Shown piece by piece: positions 16,461 to 23,949 of a stretch of 64,000 bases of DNA. The first letter of the stretch is position 1. The number at the start of each line of letters is the position of its first letter. The stretch is from positions 7,130,001-7,194,000 of the forward strand of contig NZ_CP098740.1 of NCBI RefSeq assembly GCF_026167665.1, written 5' to 3'. The position numbers and the translations under genes are program-made. The notes under the pieces are model-generated. The model ran no database searches. It was given only the letters and a program-made list of their open reading frames with translations, and was not told where the DNA came from. This stretch comes from Streptomyces drozdowiczii (lineage in GTDB: Bacteria > Actinomycetota > Actinomycetes > Streptomycetales > Streptomycetaceae).

Positions 16461-17933
16461 TCAGCGGATGCGCATCCGCGCCATCATGCCCATCGCGGAG
16501 TGGTCGAGCAGGTGGCAGTGGTAGACGTAGGTGCCCCGGTACGAGTCGAAGGTGGCCTGGAGTTTGACGGTCTCGCCGGGCAGCAGGCACACGGTGTCCT
16601 TGAGGCCCGCCTCGGCGCCGGTCGGCGACTTCCCGTTGCGCTCCAGGACGCGGAACTGCACCAGGTGCATGTGGAAGTTGTGCGGCACGTCGGTGTTGGT
16701 GTTGGTGACGGTCCAGACCTCGCTGGCGCCGTACGGGATGTCGGTGTCGATGCGCGCGGGATCGTAGACGCGGCCGTTGATGGTGCCCTGCGGTTCACCG
16801 CCGACGACGGCGACGTTCAGGTCGAAGGAGCGCCGCCCGGTCACCGGCGGCAGCGGCGGCAGTGTACGCAGTACGGACGGCACCCGGCTCGGGTCGGGCG
16901 CCTTGCGCACCACGTCGAAGCGCATGACCTTGCCCGTCCGGTCCGGGTCGCCGGGGCCGAGGGTGTTCTCCAGGACGAGCCGCGTGCCGACCGGGTAGCG
17001 GGAGAAGTCGATGACGACGTCCGCGCGCTCGGCCGGTGACAGGAGCAGCGCGTCGGTGGTGAAGGGGCGCGGCAGCAGGCCGCCGTCGGAGCCGATCTGG
17101 GTGAAGGGCGAGCCGTCGGCCAGGCGCAGCGCGAAGAACCGCAGGTTGGAGGAGTTCAGCAACCGGAAGCGGTACTTGCGGGCGGCGACCTGGAGGTACG
17201 GGTACGGCTTGCCGTTCGCGAGGATCGTGGAGCGGCCCGCCGCGTCGTCCAGGATGTACAGCAGCTGCCCGTCGTCGTCGAAGTGGGCGTCGCGCAGCGC
17301 CACGGTGACGTCGTAGCGCCCGGCCGGCAGCGGCAGCGCCTCCTCCACGTCGTCGGTGAGCAGATAGCTGCCCGACAGGCCCCGGTAGCAGTTCTCGGAC
17401 TCCGAGTGGTGGGCGTGGTCGTGGTACCAGAGCGAGGCGTGCGGCTGCTGGTTCGGGTACGTGTAGGTGCGGCTCGTCCCGGAGGCGAAGGTGTTCATCG
17501 GGTCGCCGTCGCTGGTGACGGGCACCGAGGCGCCGTGGAGGTGCACCGAGGTGTCCACGCCCAGCTGGTTGTGCTGGCGCATCACCACGGGGCGCCCGGA
17601 GCGGGCCCGGACGATGCCGCCGGGGAAGTGCCCGTCGTAGGTGAGGACGTCGGTGCTCAGGCCCGGCAGGATCTCGGCGCCGGTCCGGCGCATGGTGATG
17701 TCGTAGACGTCGGCGCCGCCGCGCGTCGCGCCGGGGGTCAGCACCGGCAGCAGGGGCAGCGGCACCTGGAACGGCTGGACGGCGGGGCCCACGGGCACGG
17801 CCGCCCCGCCGGTCGCGGCGGCGTCCTCGCGCGGGGCGGCGCCCGCCGTCATCAGCGGGGTGAAGGCCGCGCCGGTGAACAGCCCGGCGCCGGTGACGCT
17901 CAGGGCGGTCATCAGAGTGCGTCTGGTCACCAT
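16461..17933 (-). CDS. Tat-exported multicopper oxidase
   Basis: A 490-residue laccase/bilirubin-oxidase-like protein with a Tat signal (VTRRTLMTALSVTGAGLFTGAAF). All four copper-site clusters are visible: HLHG near residue 130, WYHDHAHH, HNFHMHLVQF and the C-terminal HCHLLDHSAMGMMARM with the Cys-His pair of type 1 and type 3 copper. It would oxidise phenols or metals outside the membrane, and phenoxazinone-synthase-like members couple aromatic metabolites. ATG 17933 is preferred (AGGAG 7 bases upstream). It is divergent from a SARP-type promoter, so an oxidative role on the cluster product is possible but unproven. Confidence 0.9.
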   Translation of the reverse strand: MVTRRTLMTALSVTGAGLFTGAAFTPLMTAGAAPREDAAATGGAAVPVGPAVQPFQVPLPLLPVLTPGATRGGADVYDITMRRTGAEILPGLSTDVLTYDGHFPGGIVRARSGRPVVMRQHNQLGVDTSVHLHGASVPVTSDGDPMNTFASGTSRTYTYPNQQPHASLWYHDHAHHSESENCYRGLSGSYLLTDDVEEALPLPAGRYDVTVALRDAHFDDDGQLLYILDDAAGRSTILANGKPYPYLQVAARKYRFRLLNSSNLRFFALRLADGSPFTQIGSDGGLLPRPFTTDALLLSPAERADVVIDFSRYPVGTRLVLENTLGPGDPDRTGKVMRFDVVRKAPDPSRVPSVLRTLPPLPPVTGRRSFDLNVAVVGGEPQGTINGRVYDPARIDTDIPYGASEVWTVTNTNTDVPHNFHMHLVQFRVLERNGKSPTGAEAGLKDTVCLLPGETVKLQATFDSYRGTYVYHCHLLDHSAMGMMARMRIR

Positions 17934-17952
17934 CACGGAACTCCTGCTGCTG

Positions 17953-17974
17953 GATTCGGCGGACGCGCCGAATC
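17953..17974. promoter_or_regulatory. Inverted repeat upstream of the multicopper oxidase gene
   Basis: Arms gattcggcg and cgccgaatc pair exactly around 4 bases, 20-41 bases upstream of the oxidase start. It could be an operator for a dimeric repressor or a small 5'-leader hairpin. Confidence 0.45.
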
Positions 17975-18102
17975 AAGCAAGGACGGCTCGCACGCATCTC
18001 GGACGCTGCTAGGGCGGGCGCCCGGAAGGCCGATACATGGCGAATGACCCGTTTTCGCGCTTGAGAACGGGTCCAGGCCGCAGCCAGATCCGCCAGGGAA
18101 CC

Positions 18103-18120
18103 GGTTGCGGTCGGCTTGCG
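18103..18120 (+). promoter_or_regulatory. Cluster direct repeat GGTTGC-N7-TTGCG, probable SARP site with -10
   Basis: GGTTGCGGTCGGCTTGCG repeats TTGC with 11-base phasing, and a good -10 hexamer, TATACC, starts 10 bases downstream (18131). The site is 52-69 bases upstream of the decarboxylase start. It is the clearest promoter of this class in the window. Confidence 0.7.
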
Positions 18121-18171
18121 CTCCGCTCCGTATACCTGAGCCGTCCGCTGCCCCCCACCGAAAGGCCGAGC

Positions 18172-19596
18172 GTGGATCTTCGTTACTGGCTGCCGCGTGC
18201 CGTAGACGTGGCCGAACACTGGGGAGAGCGCTTCGGCCCGTACCGGGAGCATCCCTCGCACCTGGTCGGGGACGAGGAGTTCGCATCCGCGTTCGCCGCG
18301 TTCTCCAAGCGGCTGGACGACAACTATCCGTTCTTCCATCCGCGCTACGCGGGGCAGATGGTCAAGCCGCCCCATCCGGCGGCGGTCGTCGGGTACGTCA
18401 CGGCGATGCTGTTCAACCCGAACAACCACGCCGCCGAGGGCGGCCCGGCCACCACCGAGATGGAACGCGAGTGCGTGGACCTGCTCGCCGGCATGTTCGG
18501 CTTCCGGGGTTCGCACCTGGGCCATCTGACGACGAGCGGGACCATGGCGAACCTGGAGGCGCTGTACGTGGCGCGCCAGACGCATCCCGGACGCGGCATC
18601 GCGTACAGCGCCGAGTGCCACTACACGCACGCCCGCATGTGCGGGGTGCTCGGCATCGAGGGCCACCGGGTGCCCGCCGACGGCCTGGGCCGCATCGATC
18701 TGGACGCCCTGGAGAAGCTGCTCGCGGCCGGCCGGGTCGGCACGGTGGTGGTGACCACGGGGACGACGGGGCTGGGGGCGGTCGACCCGGTGCACGAGGT
18801 GGTGCCGCTGGCCCGGCGGTACGGCGTACGGGTCCATGTGGACGCCGCCTACGGCGGGTTCTACGCGCTCCTCGGGCGCTCGGACCGGCCCGAGGGCATC
18901 GACGTACGCCCGTGGCGGGCCATCGCGGACTGCGACTCGGTCGTCGTGGACCCGCACAAGCACGGCCTCCAGCCCTACGGGTGCGGGGCGGTGCTGTTCA
19001 ACGACGACGCCGCCCGCAACCACCTGGCGCACGACTCGCCGTACACCTACTTCACCGAGGCCGCACTGCACCTGGGCGAGATCAGCCTGGAGTGCTCGCG
19101 GGCCGGGGCGGCGGCCGCCGCGCTCTGGCTGACGCTGCAACTGCTGCCGCTGACCCGGGACGGCTTCGGCGAGGTCCTGGCCGGCAGCCGCCGCGCGGCC
19201 GTCGGATGGGCGGAGCGCATCGAGGCGTCCGAGGAGCTGGAGACGTACCAGGCACCGCAGCTGGACATCGTCAGCTACTTCCCCGCGACCCGGCCGCTGA
19301 CGCTGTCCGCCGTCGACGCCGCGTCCGGCCGGCTGCTCACGGACGGCATGCACGCGGAGCGGGACCCCGTGTTCCTGAGCGTGCTGCGGACCGACGCGGC
19401 GGACTTCGCCCGGCGCCGGCCCGACGTGGCGGCCGACGCCGACACGGCCCGGGTGATGCGCAGCGTCCTGATCAAACCCGAAGCCGAACTGCACCTCGAC
19501 CAGCTGCACACCCGGGTGGAGCAGCTGGCGGCGACCGGGCGCGTCCGACCGCCGCGCCCGGCACACCCCTCATCGAACGGGAGGAGAACTTCGTGA
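18172..19596 (+). CDS. PLP-dependent (group II) decarboxylase family protein
   Basis: A 474-residue fold-type-I PLP enzyme related to glutamate/aromatic amino acid decarboxylases. HLTTSGTMANLEAL (about 118-131) binds cofactor phosphate, HVDAAYGGF has the PLP-ring aspartate (Asp224) and VVDPHKHGLQPYGCG carries the Schiff-base lysine (Lys263). GTG 18172 is chosen because AAAGG lies 7 bases upstream and conservation starts there. It is the first gene of a three-gene coupled operon under a SARP-type promoter, so it probably prepares an amine or amino-acid-derived unit for the cluster. The amino acid substrate is unknown. Confidence 0.85.
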   Translation: MDLRYWLPRAVDVAEHWGERFGPYREHPSHLVGDEEFASAFAAFSKRLDDNYPFFHPRYAGQMVKPPHPAAVVGYVTAMLFNPNNHAAEGGPATTEMERECVDLLAGMFGFRGSHLGHLTTSGTMANLEALYVARQTHPGRGIAYSAECHYTHARMCGVLGIEGHRVPADGLGRIDLDALEKLLAAGRVGTVVVTTGTTGLGAVDPVHEVVPLARRYGVRVHVDAAYGGFYALLGRSDRPEGIDVRPWRAIADCDSVVVDPHKHGLQPYGCGAVLFNDDAARNHLAHDSPYTYFTEAALHLGEISLECSRAGAAAAALWLTLQLLPLTRDGFGEVLAGSRRAAVGWAERIEASEELETYQAPQLDIVSYFPATRPLTLSAVDAASGRLLTDGMHAERDPVFLSVLRTDAADFARRRPDVAADADTARVMRSVLIKPEAELHLDQLHTRVEQLAATGRVRPPRPAHPSSNGRRTS

Positions 19597-20234
19597 CCCA
19601 CCTGTCCACGTTCCCGCCGCCCTCGCCGACCGCACCCCGGCCGGTTCTGCGGCGCGCCCGACGGGCCGAAGCCGGCGCCCTCGCGGCGCTGCTGGCGGAC
19701 GCGTTCCACGACGACCCGCTCACCCGCTGGATCACCCCGGACCCGGAACGCAGGGCGCGGGTGCTGCCCGGTCTGTTCGGGGTGTTCCTCGACATGTCGT
19801 TCGCGTACGACGCGGTGACCTGCACCCCGGACCTGGACGCCGTGCTGCTGTGGACGCCGCCGGACGCCCAGGCCGAGCTGGAGGCGCGGGGCGAGGAGTT
19901 CGCCGGGCGCTTCGAGGACGTCCTCGGTGTCCGCGAGGCCGCCTCGCTGGCGCTGATCGCCGAGCTCCAGGCGTCCCGGCACCCGGTCGCTCCGCACTAC
20001 TACGCGTCGTTCGGCGCGGTGCGCGGCGGTGCGCGCGGCCGGGGGCTGCTCGGCGCGCTCGTCGCCGAGGTGCTGCGGGAGGCCGACGCGGCGGGCTGCG
20101 GGGCGTACGCGGAGGCCAGCTCGCCCGGCGGCGAGGCGTCGGCGCGCGGCCAGGGCTTCGTCCGGCTGGGCGAGGACATCGTGCTGCCGGACGGCGGGCC
20201 ACGCCTCCGGCCGATGTGGCGGGAGCCGCGATGA
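19593..20234 (+). CDS. GNAT-family N-acetyltransferase
   Basis: The 213-residue protein has a GNAT N-terminal motif (LRRARRAEAGALAALLADAFHDDPLTRW) and the acetyl-CoA loop VRGGARGRGLLGALVAEVLREAD, followed by AYAEASSPGGEASARGQGF. The GTG start overlaps the decarboxylase stop (GTGA), and AGGAG lies 7 bases upstream. Coupling to a decarboxylase suggests it may acylate the amine that enzyme makes; this is inference. Confidence 0.8.
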   Translation: MTHLSTFPPPSPTAPRPVLRRARRAEAGALAALLADAFHDDPLTRWITPDPERRARVLPGLFGVFLDMSFAYDAVTCTPDLDAVLLWTPPDAQAELEARGEEFAGRFEDVLGVREAASLALIAELQASRHPVAPHYYASFGAVRGGARGRGLLGALVAEVLREADAAGCGAYAEASSPGGEASARGQGFVRLGEDIVLPDGGPRLRPMWREPR

Positions 20235-20866
20235 GGGGCGACAGCCGGCTCCAGATCTACACGCCGGGTCAGGTGGACCGGGGCCTCGTCCCGGCCGGAC
20301 AGCTCGGGCCGCTGCGCGAGGTGCTGGAGTGGAGCCGGACCTTCCTGGTGTCGAGCCATCCCGAGCTGGGCCGAAGCGGTCCCGTCTGCCCGTACACCCA
20401 GCCGTCGCTGCGCGCCGGCCGGTTCCTGCTCGCCGTGCCGGCGCAGAGCACCCCGGCCGCGCTGCCGGGTGCCGTGGAGGCGCTGCGTACCTGGTACGAA
20501 CGGCTGGCGGCGGAGCTGGCGGAGGACGAGCGGGAACTCCTCACCGTACTGATGGTGCTTCCGGAGCTCGACCACGCGGACCCGGCGGACCTGGACCTGT
20601 TGCAGGCGGACGCGAAGGACGACTTCGTGGCCCAGGGGCTGATGATCGGCCAGTTCCATCCGCTGTGCGCCGAACCGGGGCTGTGGAACGAGGACTTCGC
20701 GCCGCTGCGCTCACCCGTGCCGCTGCTCGCGGTGCGCCGGCTGCTGGTGTTCGACCTGCCGTTCCTGGTCGGCGCCGACCGGCACATCGACCACTATCTG
20801 CGCCGGTTCGCCCCGGACATCCCGGCGCGGGTGCGCGACCAGCTGGTCAACCGCGTCGTGTCCTGA
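20231..20866 (+). CDS. Uncharacterised protein with PVCPYTQPSL motif (possibly DUF6875-like)
   Basis: A 211-residue soluble protein with a conserved-looking centre, GPVCPYTQPSLRAGRFLLAV (residues 50-69), and QFHPLCAEPGLWN. I believe similar proteins are grouped as DUF6875 in actinobacteria and often sit in biosynthetic clusters, but I am not certain. No catalytic motif is recognised; the Cys and His in CPY and FHPLC might bind a metal. It is the last gene of the operon, with an ATGA overlap to the GNAT gene. Confidence 0.55.
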   Translation: MRGDSRLQIYTPGQVDRGLVPAGQLGPLREVLEWSRTFLVSSHPELGRSGPVCPYTQPSLRAGRFLLAVPAQSTPAALPGAVEALRTWYERLAAELAEDERELLTVLMVLPELDHADPADLDLLQADAKDDFVAQGLMIGQFHPLCAEPGLWNEDFAPLRSPVPLLAVRRLLVFDLPFLVGADRHIDHYLRRFAPDIPARVRDQLVNRVVS

Positions 20867-20876
20867 GGACGTGACA

Positions 20877-20914
20877 CGCGAAGGGGGCTCCGTGGCCGCG
20901 GAGCCCCCTTCGCG
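20877..20914. terminator. Bidirectional hairpin terminator
   Basis: Perfect 16-base arms (20877-20892, 20899-20914) with a 6-base loop lie between convergent operons ending at 20866 (+) and 20927 (-). It terminates the 11-gene core operon. Confidence 0.9.
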
Positions 20915-20926
20915 CGGTGCGGACAC

Positions 20927-21643
20927 TCACGACGGATGGAGGGCCGACCGCACGGTCTGCCGACTGCTCTCCAGCGTACGCAGCCACTCGCCGGGGTCGC
21001 CGCTGCGCAGCAGGGCGGTGCCGACGAGGAGGCCCTTGTAGCCGGCGTCCAGCAGCCGGGCCGCCGTCTGCGGGCTGTCGATGGCGCTGGCGCTCACCGG
21101 GCAGGGGGTGCCGCTCGCGATCAGGGCGGGCAGCAGCTCGAAGCTGCGGTCCAGGTCGCCCCGGTCGCGTTCCCGGGTCTTGATGTCCTTGTTGTTGACG
21201 GCGATGACGCACTCGTCGGCGTGCGGCACGGACGCGATCTCGGCCTCGGTGGTGGCCTCGACGAACGGGGTCAGGCCCGCACTGAGCGCCGCGATGGTGA
21301 GCCCGCGCAGCGCGGAGGCGGAGAGCAGTCCCGCGGTGAGCAGGACGGCCGACGCGCCCAGCTCCCGGGCGGTCTCCAGCTGGTCCTTGCGGGTGATGAA
21401 GTCCTTCTGGAGCAGCGGGAGTTCGGTCAGCCGGGCGACATCGCGGAGCAGTTCGCGGGTGCCGCCGAACCAGCGTCCCGTGACGACCGAGATGCAGGGT
21501 GCCCCGGCTTTCTCGTACGCGGTGACGATCTCTGCGGGGGTGTGTCCCGAGATGAGGTCGAAGCCGAACGCGTCGCGCCGCTTGACCTCCATCACCAGGG
21601 GCTGCGGGGCCGACAGCAGGGACTCGATGAAGGGAAGGCTCAT
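20927..21643 (-). CDS. trpC: Indole-3-glycerol-phosphate-synthase-like enzyme (TrpC family) with altered active site
   Basis: A 238-residue TIM barrel of the IGPS family. MEVKRRDAFGFDL supplies the Glu19/Lys21 pair, LLQKDFI the general-acid lysine (Lys80), PFVEATTEAEI the Glu129 and IAVNNKDIKTRERD the substrate Asn. Two features differ from biosynthetic TrpC: the SPS phosphate-side segment after EVKR is replaced by RDAFG, and the usual VSESGI reads VSASAI, so the catalytic Glu is Ala185. True TrpC decarboxylates and closes carboxyphenylamino-deoxyribulose phosphate; here a related ring closure on another ribosylated amine is likely. It is the last gene of the core operon, coupled to trpF. The symbol denotes family, not proven function. 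Confidence 0.85.
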   Translation of the reverse strand: MSLPFIESLLSAPQPLVMEVKRRDAFGFDLISGHTPAEIVTAYEKAGAPCISVVTGRWFGGTRELLRDVARLTELPLLQKDFITRKDQLETARELGASAVLLTAGLLSASALRGLTIAALSAGLTPFVEATTEAEIASVPHADECVIAVNNKDIKTRERDRGDLDRSFELLPALIASGTPCPVSASAIDSPQTAARLLDAGYKGLLVGTALLRSGDPGEWLRTLESSRQTVRSALHPS

Positions 21644-22395
21644 GGCTGCTCCGTAGGCCGTGTGGTCGGGGTGTCCGTGGCGGAAGGAGTGCGGGGGGTG
21701 GGGTGGCCCGGCCCGGCGTCCCAGGCGTGGGCCAGTGCGGCCACCTCGGGTGCGCCGAAGCGGCCGTCGCCGCCGCGGGCCGCGGTGTCGACGTCGATGC
21801 CGCGCAGCCGGGGGTGGCGCAGGACCCGTTCGTACGCGGACCGGTTGGTCCGGTCGAGTCCGCCGGCGAGCCAGAACGGCAGGGTGAACCGTTCGGCCAG
21901 GCGGAGGACGGTCTCCTCGTCCAGACGCTGCCCCGTGGAGCCGACGCGGCCGTCGGCGGTGGTGGCGTCGATGAGGAAGAGGTCGGTGCCGGCCCGCTCG
22001 TACGCCCCGATCAGGGGGCGTTCCGGGCAGGTGCCGTCCGCGACGTGCAGCACCTTGACGATGACGGCGTCGGGCAGTGCCGTGCGCAGGGCGCGGACGG
22101 TGGCGGGCGGCTGGTAGGCGTGGAGCTGGACGGTGCGGATGCCGGTGCGGCGCAGGACGCCGGCCACCGCGTCCGGGTCACCGAGGAAGGTGACCAGGAC
22201 GGGGTGCAGGGTGGCGGTGGCACGGACGGCCGCCGCGAGGGCGGCCACCTCGTGCTCGGGCAGGTCCGCGGGGCCGCCGGGGACGCCGTGCCAGAGGCCG
22301 ACGAGTCCGGCGCCGGCGCCGGCCAGCACCTCGATGTCGCGGGTGCTGGTGGCGCCGCAGACCTTGAGGGTGCGCGGTGGGGACAGGGTGGTCAT
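21640..22395 (-). CDS. trpF: Phosphoribosylanthranilate-isomerase-like enzyme (TrpF family)
   Basis: This 251-residue TIM barrel keeps the Amadori-isomerase signature: general-base Cys13 in LKVCGATSTRD, VQLHAY, general-acid Asp143 in LIDATTADGRVGSTG, and LAGGLDRTN. It would convert an N-phosphoribosyl amine into the 1-deoxyribulose (Amadori) product. The C-terminal 25 residues are Thr/Pro-rich and look like a tail. Streptomyces normally uses the dual-function PriA (HisA/TrpF) for tryptophan, so a separate TrpF inside a polyketide cluster suggests a dedicated secondary role. Both ends overlap neighbours by four bases. Confidence 0.85.
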   Translation of the reverse strand: MTTLSPPRTLKVCGATSTRDIEVLAGAGAGLVGLWHGVPGGPADLPEHEVAALAAAVRATATLHPVLVTFLGDPDAVAGVLRRTGIRTVQLHAYQPPATVRALRTALPDAVIVKVLHVADGTCPERPLIGAYERAGTDLFLIDATTADGRVGSTGQRLDEETVLRLAERFTLPFWLAGGLDRTNRSAYERVLRHPRLRGIDVDTAARGGDGRFGAPEVAALAHAWDAGPGHPTPRTPSATDTPTTRPTEQP

Positions 22396-23537
22396 CGGCC
22401 CAGGCCCAGCTTGGACGCGATGCGGTTGTACTGGATCTCGTTGCTGCCCGAGTAGATCGTGCCGCCCACGGCGTTGCGGACGTCGATCTCCAGTCCGTAC
22501 TCGCTCATGTAGCCGTGGCCGCCGAAGACCTGGACGGCGGTGAGCGAGCCGGCGAGGTTGGCTTCGCTGGTGATCAGCTTGGCGATGGCCAGGTCCTCGG
22601 TGACGTCCTCGCCCTCCTCAAGGCGTTCGGCGGTGTCGTAGAGCCACTTCCTGGCCGACTCCAGGCCGATCTTGGCGTCCACGATCTTGTTGGCGATGGA
22701 CTGGTAGGAGCCGATCGTCTTACCGAACGAGCGGCGGGTGCGGGCGTACTCGACGCAGCGGTCGAACCGGTGCTGCATCTCCCCCACGTTCACGATGAAC
22801 GAGAGGAGGATCTCCCGCTTCATCACGTAGTCGAGGACGATGAAGCCGCCGCCCACTCGGCCGAGGACCCGGTCGCGCGGGATGCGGCAGTCGTCGAAGT
22901 ACAGCTCGCTGAGCGGGGAGGTGCGCAGGCCCATCTTCTTGACGGGCCTGCCGACGGTCAGGCCCGGGGTGTTCCGGTCCACGAGGAACGCGGTCACGCC
23001 GAGGGCGCCGCCGTCGGGGTGGGTGCGGGCGTACACGACGAACACGTCGGCGACGGGGCCGTTGCTGACGAAGCACTTGCTTCCGTTCAGCACGAAGTCG
23101 TCGCCGTCGCGTTCCGCGCGCGTGGCCATGGCCATCGCGTCGCTCCCGGACTCCGACTCGGTGATCGCGTGGGCGCCGATCGCCTCGCCGGAGCTGATCC
23201 GGGGAAGGTACTCCGCCTGCTGCGCGGGCGTGCCGAAGCGCATGAGGGGGACGCCCGTGCTGGCGAGCGTGGTGGTGACGCAGAAGTTCAGACCCGCGTC
23301 ACGGCAGTGCTCGCCGAGCCCTTCCAGGACGTACATGGTGGTGAGGAGGGACTGGCCCAGGCCGCCGTGCTCCTCGGCGAAGGGCAGGGCGAGGATGCCG
23401 GCCCGGCGCACCAGTTTCCACTTCTCCCAGGAGAACTCCGCTCGTTCGTCCTGGGCGATGTGGTCGGCGCTGAGTGCCTCGCCCCACCGGGCCAGGCCGG
23501 CCCGGAGGTCGGCCTGGTCGGTGTTCCAGCGGATCAC
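22392..23537 (-). CDS. Acyl-CoA dehydrogenase-type flavoprotein lacking the usual C-terminal catalytic Glu
   Basis: A 381-residue protein of normal ACAD length with AHAITESESGSDAMAMATRAERDGDDFVLNG (FAD/substrate loop), VKKMGLRTSPLSELYFDD and the C-terminal VFGGHGYMSEYGLEIDVRN. In many ACADs the catalytic base is the Glu of YEGTNEIQ; here the segment reads IYSGSNEIQ, with Ser at that position. Either the base lies elsewhere, as in isovaleryl-CoA and long-chain types, or the chemistry is changed. Beside a discrete adenylation enzyme and carrier protein, it may desaturate a carrier-bound aminoacyl group, as prolyl-carrier oxidases (PltE, RedW) do. It is coupled to trpF; 35 bases separate it from the EctC-like gene. 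Confidence 0.85.
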   Translation of the reverse strand: MIRWNTDQADLRAGLARWGEALSADHIAQDERAEFSWEKWKLVRRAGILALPFAEEHGGLGQSLLTTMYVLEGLGEHCRDAGLNFCVTTTLASTGVPLMRFGTPAQQAEYLPRISSGEAIGAHAITESESGSDAMAMATRAERDGDDFVLNGSKCFVSNGPVADVFVVYARTHPDGGALGVTAFLVDRNTPGLTVGRPVKKMGLRTSPLSELYFDDCRIPRDRVLGRVGGGFIVLDYVMKREILLSFIVNVGEMQHRFDRCVEYARTRRSFGKTIGSYQSIANKIVDAKIGLESARKWLYDTAERLEEGEDVTEDLAIAKLITSEANLAGSLTAVQVFGGHGYMSEYGLEIDVRNAVGGTIYSGSNEIQYNRIASKLGLGR

Positions 23538-23572
23538 TGGGACCCCTTTCAGAGGTGCGGGTGCCGTGCGGA

Positions 23573-23947
23573 TCAGTAGGCGGAGGAGGTGTGCGCGTCG
23601 AGGCTGTGCACCTCGTCGCCCTGGAGCGCCGGGGTGAAGACGCAGACGAGTCTCAGGTCCTCGTGCGGGGAGGCGACGAGGTAGTGCGCGTCGTGCTGGT
23701 CGAGGGAGTACAGCCGGCCCGGCGTGATGGGGTGCACGGTGCCGTCGAGCTCGACCACCTCGCCGGAGCCCTCGATGCAGTAGCAGGACTCCAGGTGGTT
23801 GCGGTACTCCAGGCGGGACTTGGTGCCGGCTCGCACCGTGGTGTCGGTGATCGAGTAGCCGACGCCGTCGGACTCGGTGAGGAAACGACGGCTGAGCCCG
23901 TTGCCCCAGTCGACGCTCTTGACGGTCTCCAGGTCACGGATGATCAT
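23573..23947 (-). CDS. ectC: Ectoine-synthase-like cupin (EctC family), orphan
   Basis: A 124-residue cupin matching EctC almost end to end: MIIRDLETV, NHLESCYCIEGSGEV, GRLYSLDQHDAHYL and DLRLVCVFTPALQGDEVHSLD. The three metal ligands known for EctC are present (Glu53, Tyr80, His88). EctC closes N-gamma-acetyl-diaminobutyrate into the cyclic amidine ectoine, but no ectA, ectB or ectD is nearby. In this operon it most likely forms a cyclic amidine on another substrate. ATG 23947 is used (AAGGAG 6 bases upstream), two bases after the trpA-like stop. Confidence 0.9.
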   Translation of the reverse strand: MIIRDLETVKSVDWGNGLSRRFLTESDGVGYSITDTTVRAGTKSRLEYRNHLESCYCIEGSGEVVELDGTVHPITPGRLYSLDQHDAHYLVASPHEDLRLVCVFTPALQGDEVHSLDAHTSSAY

Positions 23948-23949
23948 GG

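Noticed and set aside
18046..18072. Hairpin with cccgtt/aacggg arms as a terminator
   Set aside because: It lies inside a divergent promoter region just ahead of the SARP-like site, with imperfect arms; not a convincing terminator.
23573..23947. An ectoine (osmolyte) cluster
   Set aside because: ectA, ectB and ectD are absent, and the gene is embedded in a biosynthetic operon with small gaps to a TrpA-like gene and an ACAD.
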